Below are positions 14,445 through 24,700 of a stretch of 64,000 bases of DNA, one piece after another; the stretch's first letter is position 1, and each line of letters opens with the position of its first letter. The stretch is from an uncultured Muribaculaceae bacterium. GTDB lineage: Bacteria; Bacteroidota; Bacteroidia; Bacteroidales; Muribaculaceae. The notes below the pieces were generated by a model. The model was not told where the DNA came from, searched no databases, and worked only from the letters and a program-made list of their open reading frames with translations. The stretch is taken from assembly GCA_910576775.1 (NCBI GenBank), contig CAJTJV010000002.1, forward strand, positions 1 to 64,000, read 5' to 3'. The position numbers were made by a program, and so were the translations under genes.

Positions 14445-15425
14445 TTAACCTCTTTGAACAGAGTCGTTGACAACATTCTGCGGTCTGCCGGAAAGAAATG
14501 CCTTGATGTTCTGTTCGGCGATATTCATAAGTCTTTCCCGGGCTTCCTGAGATGCCCATGCGATGTGGGGCGTGATAATGCAGTTCGGGGCATTTAACAG
14601 AGGGCAGTTATCAAGCGGGGGTTCATTGCAGAGAACATCAAGGGCGGCTCCTGCAATGCGATGTTCCCGCAAAGCTTCCTCAAGTGCAGATTCGTCGATA
14701 AGAGGTCCGCGTGCGGTATTTAGTAGTATTGCATCCTGTTTCATAAGTGACAGCCGGCGTTTGTCGACCAGTCCTATGTTGTCAGCCGTGAGAGGGCAGT
14801 GGAGACTTACGATATCCGCATTGGAGAATAATTCGTCAAGTTCCATCTTTGTATACCCCGTCGGCAGATCTTCCTTGGGTTTGCTTGTGGCGACGGCGAT
14901 CTTCATTCCCATCGCGTATGCTATACGGGCTACTGCGCTGCCAATATTTCCAAGTCCGACAATGCCGAATGTTTTTCCCGCGAGTTCTCGCCAGTTGAAC
15001 AATCTGTAAGAGAAATCATTGCATCTGCACCAGTCTCCGGAGTGGACGGTTGCGGAATAATCCTCAATGCGGGATGCTACAGCCATCATCAGGGCGATGG
15101 TGTGTTGGGCAACTGACATAGTGCTATATGCCGGAATATTTGTTACAGTGATACCGGCTGTTTTGGCGGCGGCTGTGTCGACGATGTTGTATCCGGTGGC
15201 AAGAACACCGATATAGCGGAGTTTCGGAAGTCTTTTTATCAATTCAGCGCTGACAGGAACTTTATTCGTAAGAAGAATTTCGGCTTTCGAGGCTCGTTTT
15301 GTGATTTCATCCTGAGCGGTGCGGTCGTGGATTGTACAGTTGCCTAACATTCTCAGACAATCCCACGCGGGAGATTCCGCAGGATATAAGGTAGCTCCGT
15401 CAAGGCATACAATTTGGGGTTTCAT
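14445..15425 (-). CDS. D-2-hydroxyacid dehydrogenase (glycerate/lactate dehydrogenase-like)
   Basis: I start at the ATG at 15425 (326 residues); the longer frame would run through the terminator of prs. The NAD-binding motif is TFGIVGLGNIGSAVARIAYA (Gly-x-Gly-x-x-Gly, about residues 148-167). Substrate Arg is in LLNTARGPLIDESAL, catalytic Glu in DVLCNEPP and catalytic His in CIITPHIAWAS. The product most resembles hydroxypyruvate/glycerate dehydrogenases that reduce 2-keto acids with NADH. The substrate cannot be fixed from sequence. The start codon is 10 bases after a terminator hairpin, so some read-through from prs is possible. Confidence 0.88.
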   Translation of the reverse strand: MKPQIVCLDGATLYPAESPAWDCLRMLGNCTIHDRTAQDEITKRASKAEILLTNKVPVSAELIKRLPKLRYIGVLATGYNIVDTAAAKTAGITVTNIPAYSTMSVAQHTIALMMAVASRIEDYSATVHSGDWCRCNDFSYRLFNWRELAGKTFGIVGLGNIGSAVARIAYAMGMKIAVATSKPKEDLPTGYTKMELDELFSNADIVSLHCPLTADNIGLVDKRRLSLMKQDAILLNTARGPLIDESALEEALREHRIAGAALDVLCNEPPLDNCPLLNAPNCIITPHIAWASQEARERLMNIAEQNIKAFLSGRPQNVVNDSVQRG

Positions 15426-15434
15426 ATAAAGAAA

Positions 15435-15464
15435 CCACTCCGTTCTGTATTTCGGACGGAGTGG
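15435..15464 (-). terminator. Terminator after prs, abutting the next start codon
   Basis: On the minus strand CCACTCCGT (15464-15456) pairs perfectly with ACGGAGTGG (15443-15435), followed by TTTCTTTATATG. It lies 20 bases after the prs stop and only 10 bases before the next ATG. Confidence 0.7.
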
Positions 15465-15483
15465 CATATTGGATGTAATTATG

Positions 15484-16428
15484 TTATTTGATAAGGTACT
15501 GCGACGAAATCGACTGGAAATTATGTACACGGCTGATTGTGTCTGCAAACAGACGGGCTACAGAAATGATTGTGCACTTGGGACAATCTTTGGTGTAGGG
15601 GATTGAGTTGGTGAAAATCATCTCAGTGAGAGCCGAATCGTTTACACGCTGTGTTGCCGGGTCGGACATTATGGCATGGCTGCATAGAGCGCGGACAGAT
15701 TTTGCACCGTTGTCCATCATAAGGTTCGCGGCTTTGGTGATGGTGCCGGCGGTATCTACCATGTCGTCGACGAGAATTACGTTTTTATCCTTTACATCGC
15801 CGATTACAGTCATGTTTGCCACTACATTGGCCTTGGCGCGCTGCTTGTGACAGAGCACAAGGGGAAGGTCGAGGTATTTGGCGTAGCTGTTGGCACGCTT
15901 GGCGCCACCGACATCAGGCGTTGCGATTACCATATCTTCGAGTTGCAGGCTCTGAATGTAAGGAATAAACACCGATGAAGCATAAAGGTGGTCGAGCGGA
16001 ACATTGAAAAAGCCCTGAATCTGGTCGGCGTGAAGATCCATGGTGATTACTCGGTCGACTCCGGCCGCAGTGAGCATGTCGGCAACGAGCTTGGCGGCGA
16101 TAGAAACACGCGGTTTATCCTTACGGTCCTGACGTGCCCAGCCGAAATAAGGCATGACGGCAATCACTGTCTTCGCAGAGGCGCGTTTGGCGGCATCAAT
16201 CATAAGGAGAAGTTCCATTAGATTGTCACAGTTGGGGAAGGTACTCTGCACAAGATATACCTCGCAGCCGCGTACGGATTCCTCGAAGCATACTTCGAAC
16301 TCTCCGTCGGCGAAATGTTCGATTTTCATCTTGCCGAGTTCTACTCCGAGCTCTTTGCAGATTTCTTCGGCCATGTAACGCGACTTTGTGCCGGAAAAGA
16401 CTTTGAAGGTGGGAAGGAAATTTTCCAT
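15484..16428 (-). CDS. prs: Ribose-phosphate pyrophosphokinase
   Basis: The 314-residue enzyme makes PRPP from ribose 5-phosphate and ATP for nucleotide, His and Trp synthesis. Visible family features are FSGTKSRYMAEEICKELGVE, the flexible-loop start PYFGWARQDRKDKPRVSIAA, the metal-binding MDLHADQIQGFF, and the PRPP-binding loop VILVDDMVDTAGTITKAANL. Length is normal. The GH13 gene starts 24 bases upstream on the same strand, so prs may be the last gene of a patatin-GH13-prs transcript. I see no clear own promoter. Confidence 0.95.
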   Translation of the reverse strand: MENFLPTFKVFSGTKSRYMAEEICKELGVELGKMKIEHFADGEFEVCFEESVRGCEVYLVQSTFPNCDNLMELLLMIDAAKRASAKTVIAVMPYFGWARQDRKDKPRVSIAAKLVADMLTAAGVDRVITMDLHADQIQGFFNVPLDHLYASSVFIPYIQSLQLEDMVIATPDVGGAKRANSYAKYLDLPLVLCHKQRAKANVVANMTVIGDVKDKNVILVDDMVDTAGTITKAANLMMDNGAKSVRALCSHAIMSDPATQRVNDSALTEMIFTNSIPYTKDCPKCTIISVARLFADTISRVHNFQSISSQYLIK

Positions 16429-16452
16429 TTGAAGATATATTGAGATTGTGGT

Positions 16453-18153
16453 TTATACTGGGATTTTCTTGATATCCTTGCGTTTTATTTTCCACATCAC
16501 AGCTCCATGCGCCGGAATAGTAGTGGAAAAGGGTTTGTCTGTACCGAAATATTTGGTATCGACAGTGCCTCCGACAAGTTCTTTTGTTTTTACATTGCCT
16601 TTTGGAAAATGTATGGCATCAAAAGCGTGTACGGGAATGTTGATGGCTACATCGTCGTCGGTGTTGCCGAAATTCACAGCTATTATAATGGCTTCGGTGT
16701 CCGTATGGCGGATGAAAGCGAAATGCCGGTGTGGATTAAGATGTTCGTTTTCAAGATTTACATACATCAGATCGAAAAATCCGCCCTTGACTATTGCATC
16801 CTCGCTGTTTGCAAGGTTGAGGATATGGCTGTATATTTTGCGTATCTTTTTTTCTGTGTTGGTAAGATGTCCGTTGCATTTGCCGTCCGCAATCCATCGG
16901 CGTACCGAGGCGACACTCCAATAGTCGAATATTGTTGTCCGGCCATCCATACCGCTGTAGCCTTCTGCATCCATGCCAGGCTCGCCGAGTTCCTGCCCGA
17001 AATAAATCATCATCGGGCCGGTATTTATACAGGTGCTCACTATTAACGACGGTACAACTTTGTTGGCATCGCCGGCGTAGAACGTGGAGGCGAAGCGTTG
17101 TTCGTCGTGGTTTTCCAGAAAATTAAGCATCTTGGATCCGATCCCTTCTACGGCTTGCCAGCATCCTGTAAGTCGTGCCGCGCTGTGATTTGACGTTTCG
17201 ATGGCGCGCAGTGTGTCATATAGATTGACTTTGTCGTAGAGATAGTCGAAGCCTCCGAAATTGATGAATGGGCGATAAAGCCCCATGTCGTAAATCTCCG
17301 CTATGAATATTATGCCCGGGTAGCGTTTTTTTATTTGTGGAATTACCCAGTGCCAGAATTCAAGAGGTACCATGTGCACCATGTCGCAGCGGAATCCGTC
17401 AACTCCTTTCGATGCCCAATAATCGAGAATATGGAGCATTTTGTTCCATGTATCCGGAACTGGGTCGAAATGGCGCGAACCATTGCCATAATCAATGCCG
17501 TAATTGAGCTTTATTGTATCATACCAGTCGTTTACACCGGGGAATGCATTGAAGCAATCGTTGCCGGATGCTTTGGCCGGAAATTCTATGTAAGCGTCAG
17601 GCCCGGTACCGAGGTCGATCTGTGGCGAGAACTGTTGACGTGTGATATAATAGAAATTGTTGTTCGGAGTGAAGAACATTTCATGATTGTCGTGAACTCC
17701 GAAATCGTTCACCCCATTCGGTTTGGCGTCAGACTTATACTGGCGGGCCACATGATTTGGCACGAAATCTATTATTACTTTAAGGTCTGCCTCATGCGTT
17801 CTTCCAACAAGATCTTCGAATTCTTTTATTCTTCTTGGCACATCGACAGCCAAATCAGGATCAATGTCGTAGTAGTCGCTAATAGCATATGGGCTGCCGG
17901 CATGGCCTTTGATAACGTGTGGATTGTGACGCGGAATCCCACATTTTGTATAGTTTGCATCGTGGGTATGCTCAATGAGACCGGTGTACCACACATGGGT
18001 GGCGCCGAGTTTCCGAATCTCTGCAAGTACTGTTTTGTTTATATCATTGAGTTTGCCTGAACCATTCTGTTCCAATGTGCCGTTGACAACTGGTGCTTTG
18101 CAGAAATTTGTAAAGAGGCGCGGAAGGAGTTGATAGATTATGGGCTTACTCAT
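16453..18153 (-). CDS. GH13 alpha-amylase family protein, cytoplasmic
   Basis: The 566-residue enzyme has no signal peptide and so acts in the cytoplasm. The TIM-barrel motifs are all present: DFVPNH (129-134), GVDGFRCDMVH with nucleophile Asp257, IIFIAEIY with acid/base Glu286, and NFLENHDEQR with Asp350. A C-terminal beta domain ends near KELVGGTVDTKYFGTDKPFS. It should cleave or rearrange alpha-glucans or maltooligosaccharides taken up or stored by the cell; the exact specificity is open. It lies 9 bases after the patatin-like gene and 24 before prs. Confidence 0.88.
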   Translation of the reverse strand: MSKPIIYQLLPRLFTNFCKAPVVNGTLEQNGSGKLNDINKTVLAEIRKLGATHVWYTGLIEHTHDANYTKCGIPRHNPHVIKGHAGSPYAISDYYDIDPDLAVDVPRRIKEFEDLVGRTHEADLKVIIDFVPNHVARQYKSDAKPNGVNDFGVHDNHEMFFTPNNNFYYITRQQFSPQIDLGTGPDAYIEFPAKASGNDCFNAFPGVNDWYDTIKLNYGIDYGNGSRHFDPVPDTWNKMLHILDYWASKGVDGFRCDMVHMVPLEFWHWVIPQIKKRYPGIIFIAEIYDMGLYRPFINFGGFDYLYDKVNLYDTLRAIETSNHSAARLTGCWQAVEGIGSKMLNFLENHDEQRFASTFYAGDANKVVPSLIVSTCINTGPMMIYFGQELGEPGMDAEGYSGMDGRTTIFDYWSVASVRRWIADGKCNGHLTNTEKKIRKIYSHILNLANSEDAIVKGGFFDLMYVNLENEHLNPHRHFAFIRHTDTEAIIIAVNFGNTDDDVAINIPVHAFDAIHFPKGNVKTKELVGGTVDTKYFGTDKPFSTTIPAHGAVMWKIKRKDIKKIPV

Positions 18154-18162
18154 TGAAATAAA

Positions 18163-19011
18163 TTATTTGTTATCGTTGGTTGGTGTTTTCCATAGGCCAG
18201 AGGCAATCAAAGCCTCTCGGGTGTTTTTATACCCTGTAATGACTATATCTTTGATGTTTTTTAGGCTGAAAGGTGCTACTCCTGCAATCTGGGGAGTCTG
18301 AACGGAGATATCGCAAAGCTCCATGTCGGAATTTTGGTTAGCCTTCGCCATAAGATTATATGTGCGAAGAGCGACGTCGATTATGGACGAGTACGATTTT
18401 TTAGGTTTAAGAGGGCTAACGTTTACTCCGATAAGCGTATCGCATTTGTCGCGAAGCATCCATGCCGGGTGATTCCGCAGTACACCGCCATCGACATAAT
18501 GTATGCCGTTGATGATTACAGGTGCGAAAACAATCGGAATTGAACATGAAGCTATCATACGCGGGCCGATTTCACCGCTCGTGAAAACATGCGGGCAGGC
18601 ATTGTCGAGGTCTGTAGCTCCGATATAGGTCGGAATGTTGAGATCTTCAAGCTTTTTCTTGTTGCCAAGAACCCTGAGTATGAATTTCTCGAACTTATCG
18701 ATTTTCATAAGTCCTCCATGTCCGAAACTCAGTTCGGCGAAATCACGGAAAGACGAGCGTGCGAAAAGCTGTGCTATTTTAAGGGGCTTTATGCCGGCTG
18801 CATAAAGTACTGCGACAACACTACCTGCACTGACTCCCGCTATGATGTCGGGTCTCAGACCGGCTTCTTCAATCGCTATCAGTGCACCTAAATGTGCGAA
18901 TCCCCTCGCGCCTCCGCCACTGAGCGCAACTCCAAGTTTGTAGTGTGGCTCGGACTTGGACGCAGATTCGATTTTTGTTGATTTAGACTTAGTCATAAAC
19001 AGTTCGGTCAA
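18163..19011 (-). CDS. Patatin-like phospholipase (RssA-like)
   Basis: A 282-residue cytoplasmic hydrolase. The oxyanion loop is GGGARG (32-37), the nucleophile is Ser61 in GVSAGS, and the dyad Asp174 is in HYVDGGVLRN. These give the Ser-Asp dyad of patatins, which cleave acyl chains from lipids. The short bacterial RssA/YchK-like form has no extra domain. An in-frame ATG at residue 6 is a possible alternative start. It heads a likely operon with the GH13 gene and prs. The promoter at 19020-19050 is divergent from the BrkB gene. Confidence 0.9.
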   Translation of the reverse strand: MTELFMTKSKSTKIESASKSEPHYKLGVALSGGGARGFAHLGALIAIEEAGLRPDIIAGVSAGSVVAVLYAAGIKPLKIAQLFARSSFRDFAELSFGHGGLMKIDKFEKFILRVLGNKKKLEDLNIPTYIGATDLDNACPHVFTSGEIGPRMIASCSIPIVFAPVIINGIHYVDGGVLRNHPAWMLRDKCDTLIGVNVSPLKPKKSYSSIIDVALRTYNLMAKANQNSDMELCDISVQTPQIAGVAPFSLKNIKDIVITGYKNTREALIASGLWKTPTNDNK

Positions 19012-19019
19012 ATCCGTTG

Positions 19020-19050
19020 CAAAATTAGTCAGAAAAAATCAGTTGTTCAA
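19020..19050 (-). promoter_or_regulatory. Promoter of the patatin-GH13-prs operon
   Basis: On the minus strand TTG (19050-19048), 20 bases and TAATTTTG (19027-19020) match the consensus. The ATG at 19011 would leave an almost absent leader of a few bases. Confidence 0.6.
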
Positions 19051-19139
19051 TTTTTAAATGAATTTTTATTTTATATGAACGCTTTTTGAACAGTGAATGT
19101 TGTAACTTTGTCAGCATCCATTTTTTAACTTTATGCCAC

Positions 19140-20489
19140 ATGACAGAGGAACAAAACATATCAAGATTTTCAAAATTCATAAATAGGGTTCGCAATGATA
19201 TCGCTTATATTTCCGGTGGTATATGGAGCGATCCTCGTCGCAACTGGAGAATCAATATTTTAAGGACGTTGAATCTGTCGGTTACGTCTTTTCTGAATCG
19301 CGATATTCAGTCTCAGGCATGTGCCATGACATACCGCACACTTCTTGCTATTGTTCCCGCATTGGCGCTTCTCGTGGCTATCGGACGTGGATTCGGAATG
19401 CAGAACATTCTTCAGGACGAACTTTTCAAGCTTTTTCCTGCCCAGAAGATGGCGATACAGTACGCTATGAATTTTGTTGACAGTTATATGGCGACGGCTT
19501 CGGAGGGTCTATTTGTCGGAGTTGGCATAGTATTTCTGTTATATACTCTTATAAGCCTTCTTGGTAATGTCGAAGATACTTTTAACTATATCTGGGGACA
19601 GAAATCAGGACGAAGTATCTGGCGTAAGATAAGCGATTATACTGCGATGCTTCTTATTTTGCCTGTTCTTATGCTTTGTTCGAGCGGATTGTCGATCCTT
19701 TTAAGCTCTACACTTAACAAATTATTTGATTTTGAGTTTATGACGCCGGTAATATCGGTTATTCTTGAAGGTGTGCAGTGGATTATGACAATTCTATTTT
19801 TTACAGCCGTTTATATGCTTATTCCGAATACCAGGGTAAAATTCAAGAATGCCCTTGTTTCAGGAACTATAGCCGGTATTGCATTTCTTGTTCTTCAGTG
19901 GTTGTTTGTTACCGGTACTTTGTATGTGACGCGTTACAATGCCATATATGGTTCTTTTGCTTTTTTGCCACTCCTGCTGTTGTGGATGCAGCTTGTATGG
20001 GTGATATGTCTTGCCGGTGCTGTGATATGCTATTCGTCGCAGAATGTTTTTGCATTCAGTCTTGACAGGGAATCATCTTCAATATCTCGTCGGTATAGCG
20101 ACAAGGTTACTGTTGCCATAGTTGCTGTAATTACGCGCCGTTTCAAGATGAGACAGAAACCGGCCACCGCGCGCGATTTCATGAATCTTTATGAATTCCC
20201 GGCACGGCTTGTAACAACCATAACCGACCGTTTATGTGCTGCGGGTATCTGCAACCGCGTGCTAATACCCGGAGAAAAAGAAACATATGGGTTTCAGCTT
20301 GCCGTAGATCCTGAGGGATTTACGGTAGCGGATCTTCTTGGAGAATTATATCATTATGGAAGCAAGGGGTTTGTGACAGATTTTGATAATAATTTCAAGA
20401 ATTTGGATAGCATTTTCGACAATATTGACAAGGCAATTGTATCTTCTGCGACAACTCTTATTTCCGATATAGAAATAAAAACATTATAG
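19140..20489 (+). CDS. YihY/BrkB family inner membrane protein
   Basis: I start at the ATG at 19140 (449 residues, MTEEQNISRFSKFINRVRND). The longer frame from 19086 would begin before the likely -7 box TAACTTTG (19103-19110). The N-terminal half is the YihY core: SQACAMTYRTLLAIVPALAL, then about six hydrophobic helices including LFVGVGIVFLLYTLISLLGN. The C-terminal 140 residues are a soluble winged-helix-like tail. The family was once misnamed ribonuclease BN; it is a membrane protein of uncertain transport or envelope function. A terminator follows at 20537. Confidence 0.88.
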   Translation: MTEEQNISRFSKFINRVRNDIAYISGGIWSDPRRNWRINILRTLNLSVTSFLNRDIQSQACAMTYRTLLAIVPALALLVAIGRGFGMQNILQDELFKLFPAQKMAIQYAMNFVDSYMATASEGLFVGVGIVFLLYTLISLLGNVEDTFNYIWGQKSGRSIWRKISDYTAMLLILPVLMLCSSGLSILLSSTLNKLFDFEFMTPVISVILEGVQWIMTILFFTAVYMLIPNTRVKFKNALVSGTIAGIAFLVLQWLFVTGTLYVTRYNAIYGSFAFLPLLLLWMQLVWVICLAGAVICYSSQNVFAFSLDRESSSISRRYSDKVTVAIVAVITRRFKMRQKPATARDFMNLYEFPARLVTTITDRLCAAGICNRVLIPGEKETYGFQLAVDPEGFTVADLLGELYHYGSKGFVTDFDNNFKNLDSIFDNIDKAIVSSATTLISDIEIKTL

Positions 20490-20536
20490 CATTCATTCTG
20501 CCGTATTCCCTACGGATGCTGCTTAACTTTTTTTCA

Positions 20537-20570
20537 CGTCTGCGCTACAACATAATGTAAAGCGCAGACG
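20537..20570 (+). terminator. Terminator after the YihY gene
   Basis: CGTCTGCGCT (20537-20546) pairs perfectly with AGCGCAGACG (20561-20570), followed by TTGTTATTGT. It separates the YihY gene from the RND operon. Confidence 0.8.
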
Positions 20571-20620
20571 TTGTTATTGTAATATATTTGTCACAGTTTA
20601 TATTTTAGTTTAACCCTATT

Positions 20621-21793
20621 ATGAAATTTTACCTCACACGGCGCAGAGCTTTAATTATCGTAATAGTAGCGATAATAGCCGCCGGTTTTGTGGCCTGGCG
20701 TATGCTTCGAAATACAACCATATCATCTTCGTTGCCAACTGTCAGTGTGGAGCCGGCCGTTTTGTCCGACGTTGATATTTATGGAGAATATGTAGGACGT
20801 ATCCGTGCCCAGCAGTTTGTTGAAGTGCGGGCGCGTGTTGAAGGATACCTCCAGAAAATGCTTTATGACGAAGGCTCTTATGTAAAGAGGGGACAAACTC
20901 TTTTTGTGATAGATCCTACAGTCTATCGGGCTGCTGTGGAGAAAGCCCGCGCCCAATTCAATAAAGCTAATGCCAATGCCAGAAAGGCTGAACGCGACCT
21001 TGCACGAATCCGTCCGCTTTATCAGCAGAATGCAGCTTCACAACTTGATCTCGATAATGCTGAAGCTGCTTATGAGAGCGCCAAAGCAGAGGTTTCGGTT
21101 GCAAAGGCAGACCTTACTCAGGCTGAACTGACTCTTGGATATACATCAGTTACATCTCCTTTGTCAGGATATGTTTCAGAGCGACATGCCGATATTGGCA
21201 CTCTTGTCGGACCATCGGGCAAATCATTGCTTGCAACGGTTGTGAAAAGCGACACCGTTCTTGTTGATTTTTCAATGACGGCTCTCGATTATATAAAGGC
21301 AAAAGAGCGAAATGTGAATCTCGGACAACATGACGAATCCCGTCAATGGGAACCCTTTGTCACTGTGACACTTGCCGACGGTTCGCAATATGAACATAAA
21401 GGTCTTGTCGATTTTGCCTCTCCCCAGGTCGACCCTTCCACCGGTACTTTTCAGGTACGGGCTGAAATGCCTAACCCCGATCGTATCCTTCTCCCTGGAG
21501 AATTCACAAAGGTAAAACTTCTGAAAGATATCCGGACTAACGCTATAGAAGTGCCTGTGAAGGCCTTGTCAATAGAAAAAGGTGCAGCATATATCTATGT
21601 AGTCCGACCCGATAGCATCGTTGAAAAACGCTTTGTGGAGACCGGACCGGAAGTCGATAATTCGATTATTGTTGAGCGAGGTCTCGCTCCTGGCGAAAAG
21701 ATTGTCAGTGAAGGTTTCCATAAATTACATCATGGTGATAAGGTAATACCGGTTGCCACCAATGCAACAGAACAACCCGATACACAGAAATGA
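20621..21793 (+). CDS. RND efflux periplasmic adaptor (membrane fusion protein)
   Basis: The 390-residue protein links pump and outer-membrane channel. It has no lipobox; residues 10-27 (ALIIVIVAIIAAGFVAWR) form an uncleaved membrane anchor. Then come the biotinyl-lipoyl half QFVEVRARVEGYLQKMLYDE, a coiled-coil hairpin (about 110-165, ending ADLTQAELTLGYTSVTSPLSG), the beta-barrel domain, and a membrane-proximal domain with LPGEFTKVKLL. It is first in a three-gene operon and overlaps the pump gene by ATGA. Confidence 0.92.
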   Translation: MKFYLTRRRALIIVIVAIIAAGFVAWRMLRNTTISSSLPTVSVEPAVLSDVDIYGEYVGRIRAQQFVEVRARVEGYLQKMLYDEGSYVKRGQTLFVIDPTVYRAAVEKARAQFNKANANARKAERDLARIRPLYQQNAASQLDLDNAEAAYESAKAEVSVAKADLTQAELTLGYTSVTSPLSGYVSERHADIGTLVGPSGKSLLATVVKSDTVLVDFSMTALDYIKAKERNVNLGQHDESRQWEPFVTVTLADGSQYEHKGLVDFASPQVDPSTGTFQVRAEMPNPDRILLPGEFTKVKLLKDIRTNAIEVPVKALSIEKGAAYIYVVRPDSIVEKRFVETGPEVDNSIIVERGLAPGEKIVSEGFHKLHHGDKVIPVATNATEQPDTQK

Positions 21794-24700
21794 AACGCAA
21801 TTTTTTCCTTGATCATCCGGTATTTTCCATCGTGATTTCTATCGTGGTGGTTATACTTGGAGCTATAGGTCTGCTGATGCTGCCGATAGACCAGTATCCG
21901 CGCATTGTGCCTCCGGTAGTTCGCGTCGCAGCCTCTTATCCCGGTGCCGATGCCATGACGGTGACGCAGGCTGTTGCCACACCGATAGAACAGGAACTCA
22001 ATGGTACCCCCGGCATGATATATATGTCGTCGACATGTTCCAATTCAGGCGGTTTCTCGGCGCTCGTTACTTTTGATATCGATGTTGATCCCGAACTTGC
22101 CGCAGTCGATATTCAGAACCGCGTAAAGAAAGCTGAGTCACGTCTTCCCGCAGAAGTTGTGCAGAATGGCATAAGTGTGGAAAAAGAGACTGCAAACAAG
22201 CTGCTTACAATCGCAGTTATGAGTGACGATCCTAAGTTTGACGAGGTGTATCTCAGTAACTATGCCACTCTTAATGTACTCGACCTTATCCGTCGTGTAC
22301 CCGGTGTCGGGAGTGTCCGCAATGTCGGCGGCCGCTACTATGCTATGCAGATTTATGTATCTCCTGATAAACTGGCCGACCTCGGAATAACTGTAAAAGA
22401 TCTTCAGGATGCACTGAAGGATCAGAATCGCGAGTCAGCAGCCGGCGTTCTTGGTCAAGCTCCTATGGAAGGTATAGACCTGACATTTCCTATTATCGCT
22501 CGCGGGCGTCTGTCGTCGGTGAAGGAATTTGAGGAAATTGTTGTACGGGCTAATCCCGACGGTTCTGTAATCCGACTGCGAGATGTGGCAAGGGTGAGCC
22601 TTGATGCACAGAGCTATTCCACCGAAAGTGGTATCAACGGCGGCAATGCGGCCATAATTGACATAAGTATGCTTCCCGGGGCAAATGCCATTGAGGTAGC
22701 CACTCAGGTGAAAAATACAATGGAGGAAATCAGCAAGAGCTTTCCCGAAGGAATGTCCTATTCCATACCTTTCGACATGACAACCTATATTTCGGAGAGT
22801 ATCCATCATGTTGTGCGTACATTCTTCGAGGCTCTTCTTCTTGTAGTTCTCGTTGTATTCCTTTCCCTACAGAATTGGCGCGCTACAGTTATTCCTCTGA
22901 TAGCTGTGCCGATATCTCTTATCGGAACCTTCGGAGTGATGCTGATTTTCGGTTTTTCACTCAATATGCTTACCTTGCTCGGTCTTATTCTTGCAATCGG
23001 TATTGTGGTGGATGATGCGATTGTTGTCGTTGAGAATGTCGACCGTATAATCAATAAAGAACATGTAAGTGCATTGGAGGCTACGCGTCGCGCCATGCAT
23101 GGACTTGGTAGCGCTCTGATTGCCATGTCGCTTGTTCTGTGTGCTGTGTTTGTGCCTGTAAGCTTTCTTCCGGGCATAACCGGCCAGCTATACCGTCAGT
23201 TCACTGTTACTATTGCGGTGTCTGTTATCATATCCACTGTTGTGGCTCTTACGCTGACACCTGTGATGTGTTCCAAACTTCTGCGTCCGGAAAGTAGCCG
23301 TCGCAAACCTCGTTTTTTCCGTCTGATCAATTATTGGCTTTTGAGAGGCAATAATTTTTATTGTAGGGTTATTCGTCGGGCGCTTGGACATTCAAAGCGT
23401 ATGTATGCCGCATTCGGGCTTGCTCTTGTGGTAATCTATGTTTTCAATATGTTGCTGTCGACAAGCTTTATGTCACCGGAGGATCAGGGTTATTTTACTG
23501 TAGAACTTGAGCTCCCGGAAGGAGCGACTATTGAACGTACGCGTGCCGTGACTGAGCGGGCTATGGAGTTTTTGCAGAATGACAAAGATGTGGAATATGT
23601 CCTGAATGTTACGGGATCCTCGCCACGTACAGGTACAAATCAGGCTCATTCACAGCTGACGGTGATTCTCAAGCCCTCATCAGACCGAGGTAACAATTCC
23701 CTTGCAGAGTTGCGTGAAAGGGTAAAAACAGAGTTTTCACAGTATCCGGAAGCGAAAGTCTATATGTTTACTCCGGCCATTATCCCGGGCCTCGGTTCAT
23801 CAGGAGGTTTCGAGATGGTGCTTGAAGCAAGAGGCGACGCCACATACGAAGACCTGCGCAAGGCTGTGGATACACTTACATATTATGCTTCGCAGACACC
23901 TGAATTTGCTGCTGTCAACAGCTCCATGCAGGCTGAGATTCCTCAGTTGTTCTTTGATGTGAACCGCGACAGGGCGAAGCTTCAGGGAATTCCCGTAAGT
24001 GATATCTTCTCAACCATGAAGGCATTTACCGGTTCGATATATGTCAACGATTTCAACATGTTCAACCGCATTTACCGCGTGTATATTCAGGCTGATGCCA
24101 CATATCGCGCCAACCGTCAGAATCTGGATTTGTTCTATGTACGTGGTGCAAACGGAGCTATGGTACCCGTGACATCTCTTGGCACATCCGAGTTCACCAC
24201 CGGCCCTGGTACAATGGCACGTTTCAACATGTTCAACAGCGCAACTATTTCCGGTGAGGCTGCACGCGGATACAGTAACGGTCAGGCTATGGAGACTCTT
24301 GAAAAGATAGCCTATGAATATCTGCCGGATAATATTGGTATAGAGTGGAGCGGCTTGTCTTATCAGCAGAAGCATCAGTCCGGCAACACTGCCATGGTGC
24401 TGGGGCTTGCATTTCTCTTCGTCTTCCTGTTCCTTGCTGCTTTGTACGAGAGCTGGACGGTTCCTCTGGCAGTAATTCTGTCGCTGCCTATTGCCGGTGT
24501 CGGTGCATATATGGGTATATGGCTTACAGGGCTTGAAAACAATGTGTATTTTCAGATTGGACTCGTAATGCTTGTAGGTCTTGTAGCCAAGAATGCCATT
24601 CTTATAGTGGAGTTTGCGAAAGAGGAAAGAGAAAAAGGAGCCGATGCCATTCAGGCGGCACTTACTGCGGCGCGTCTGCGATTCCGTCCAATCGTCATGA

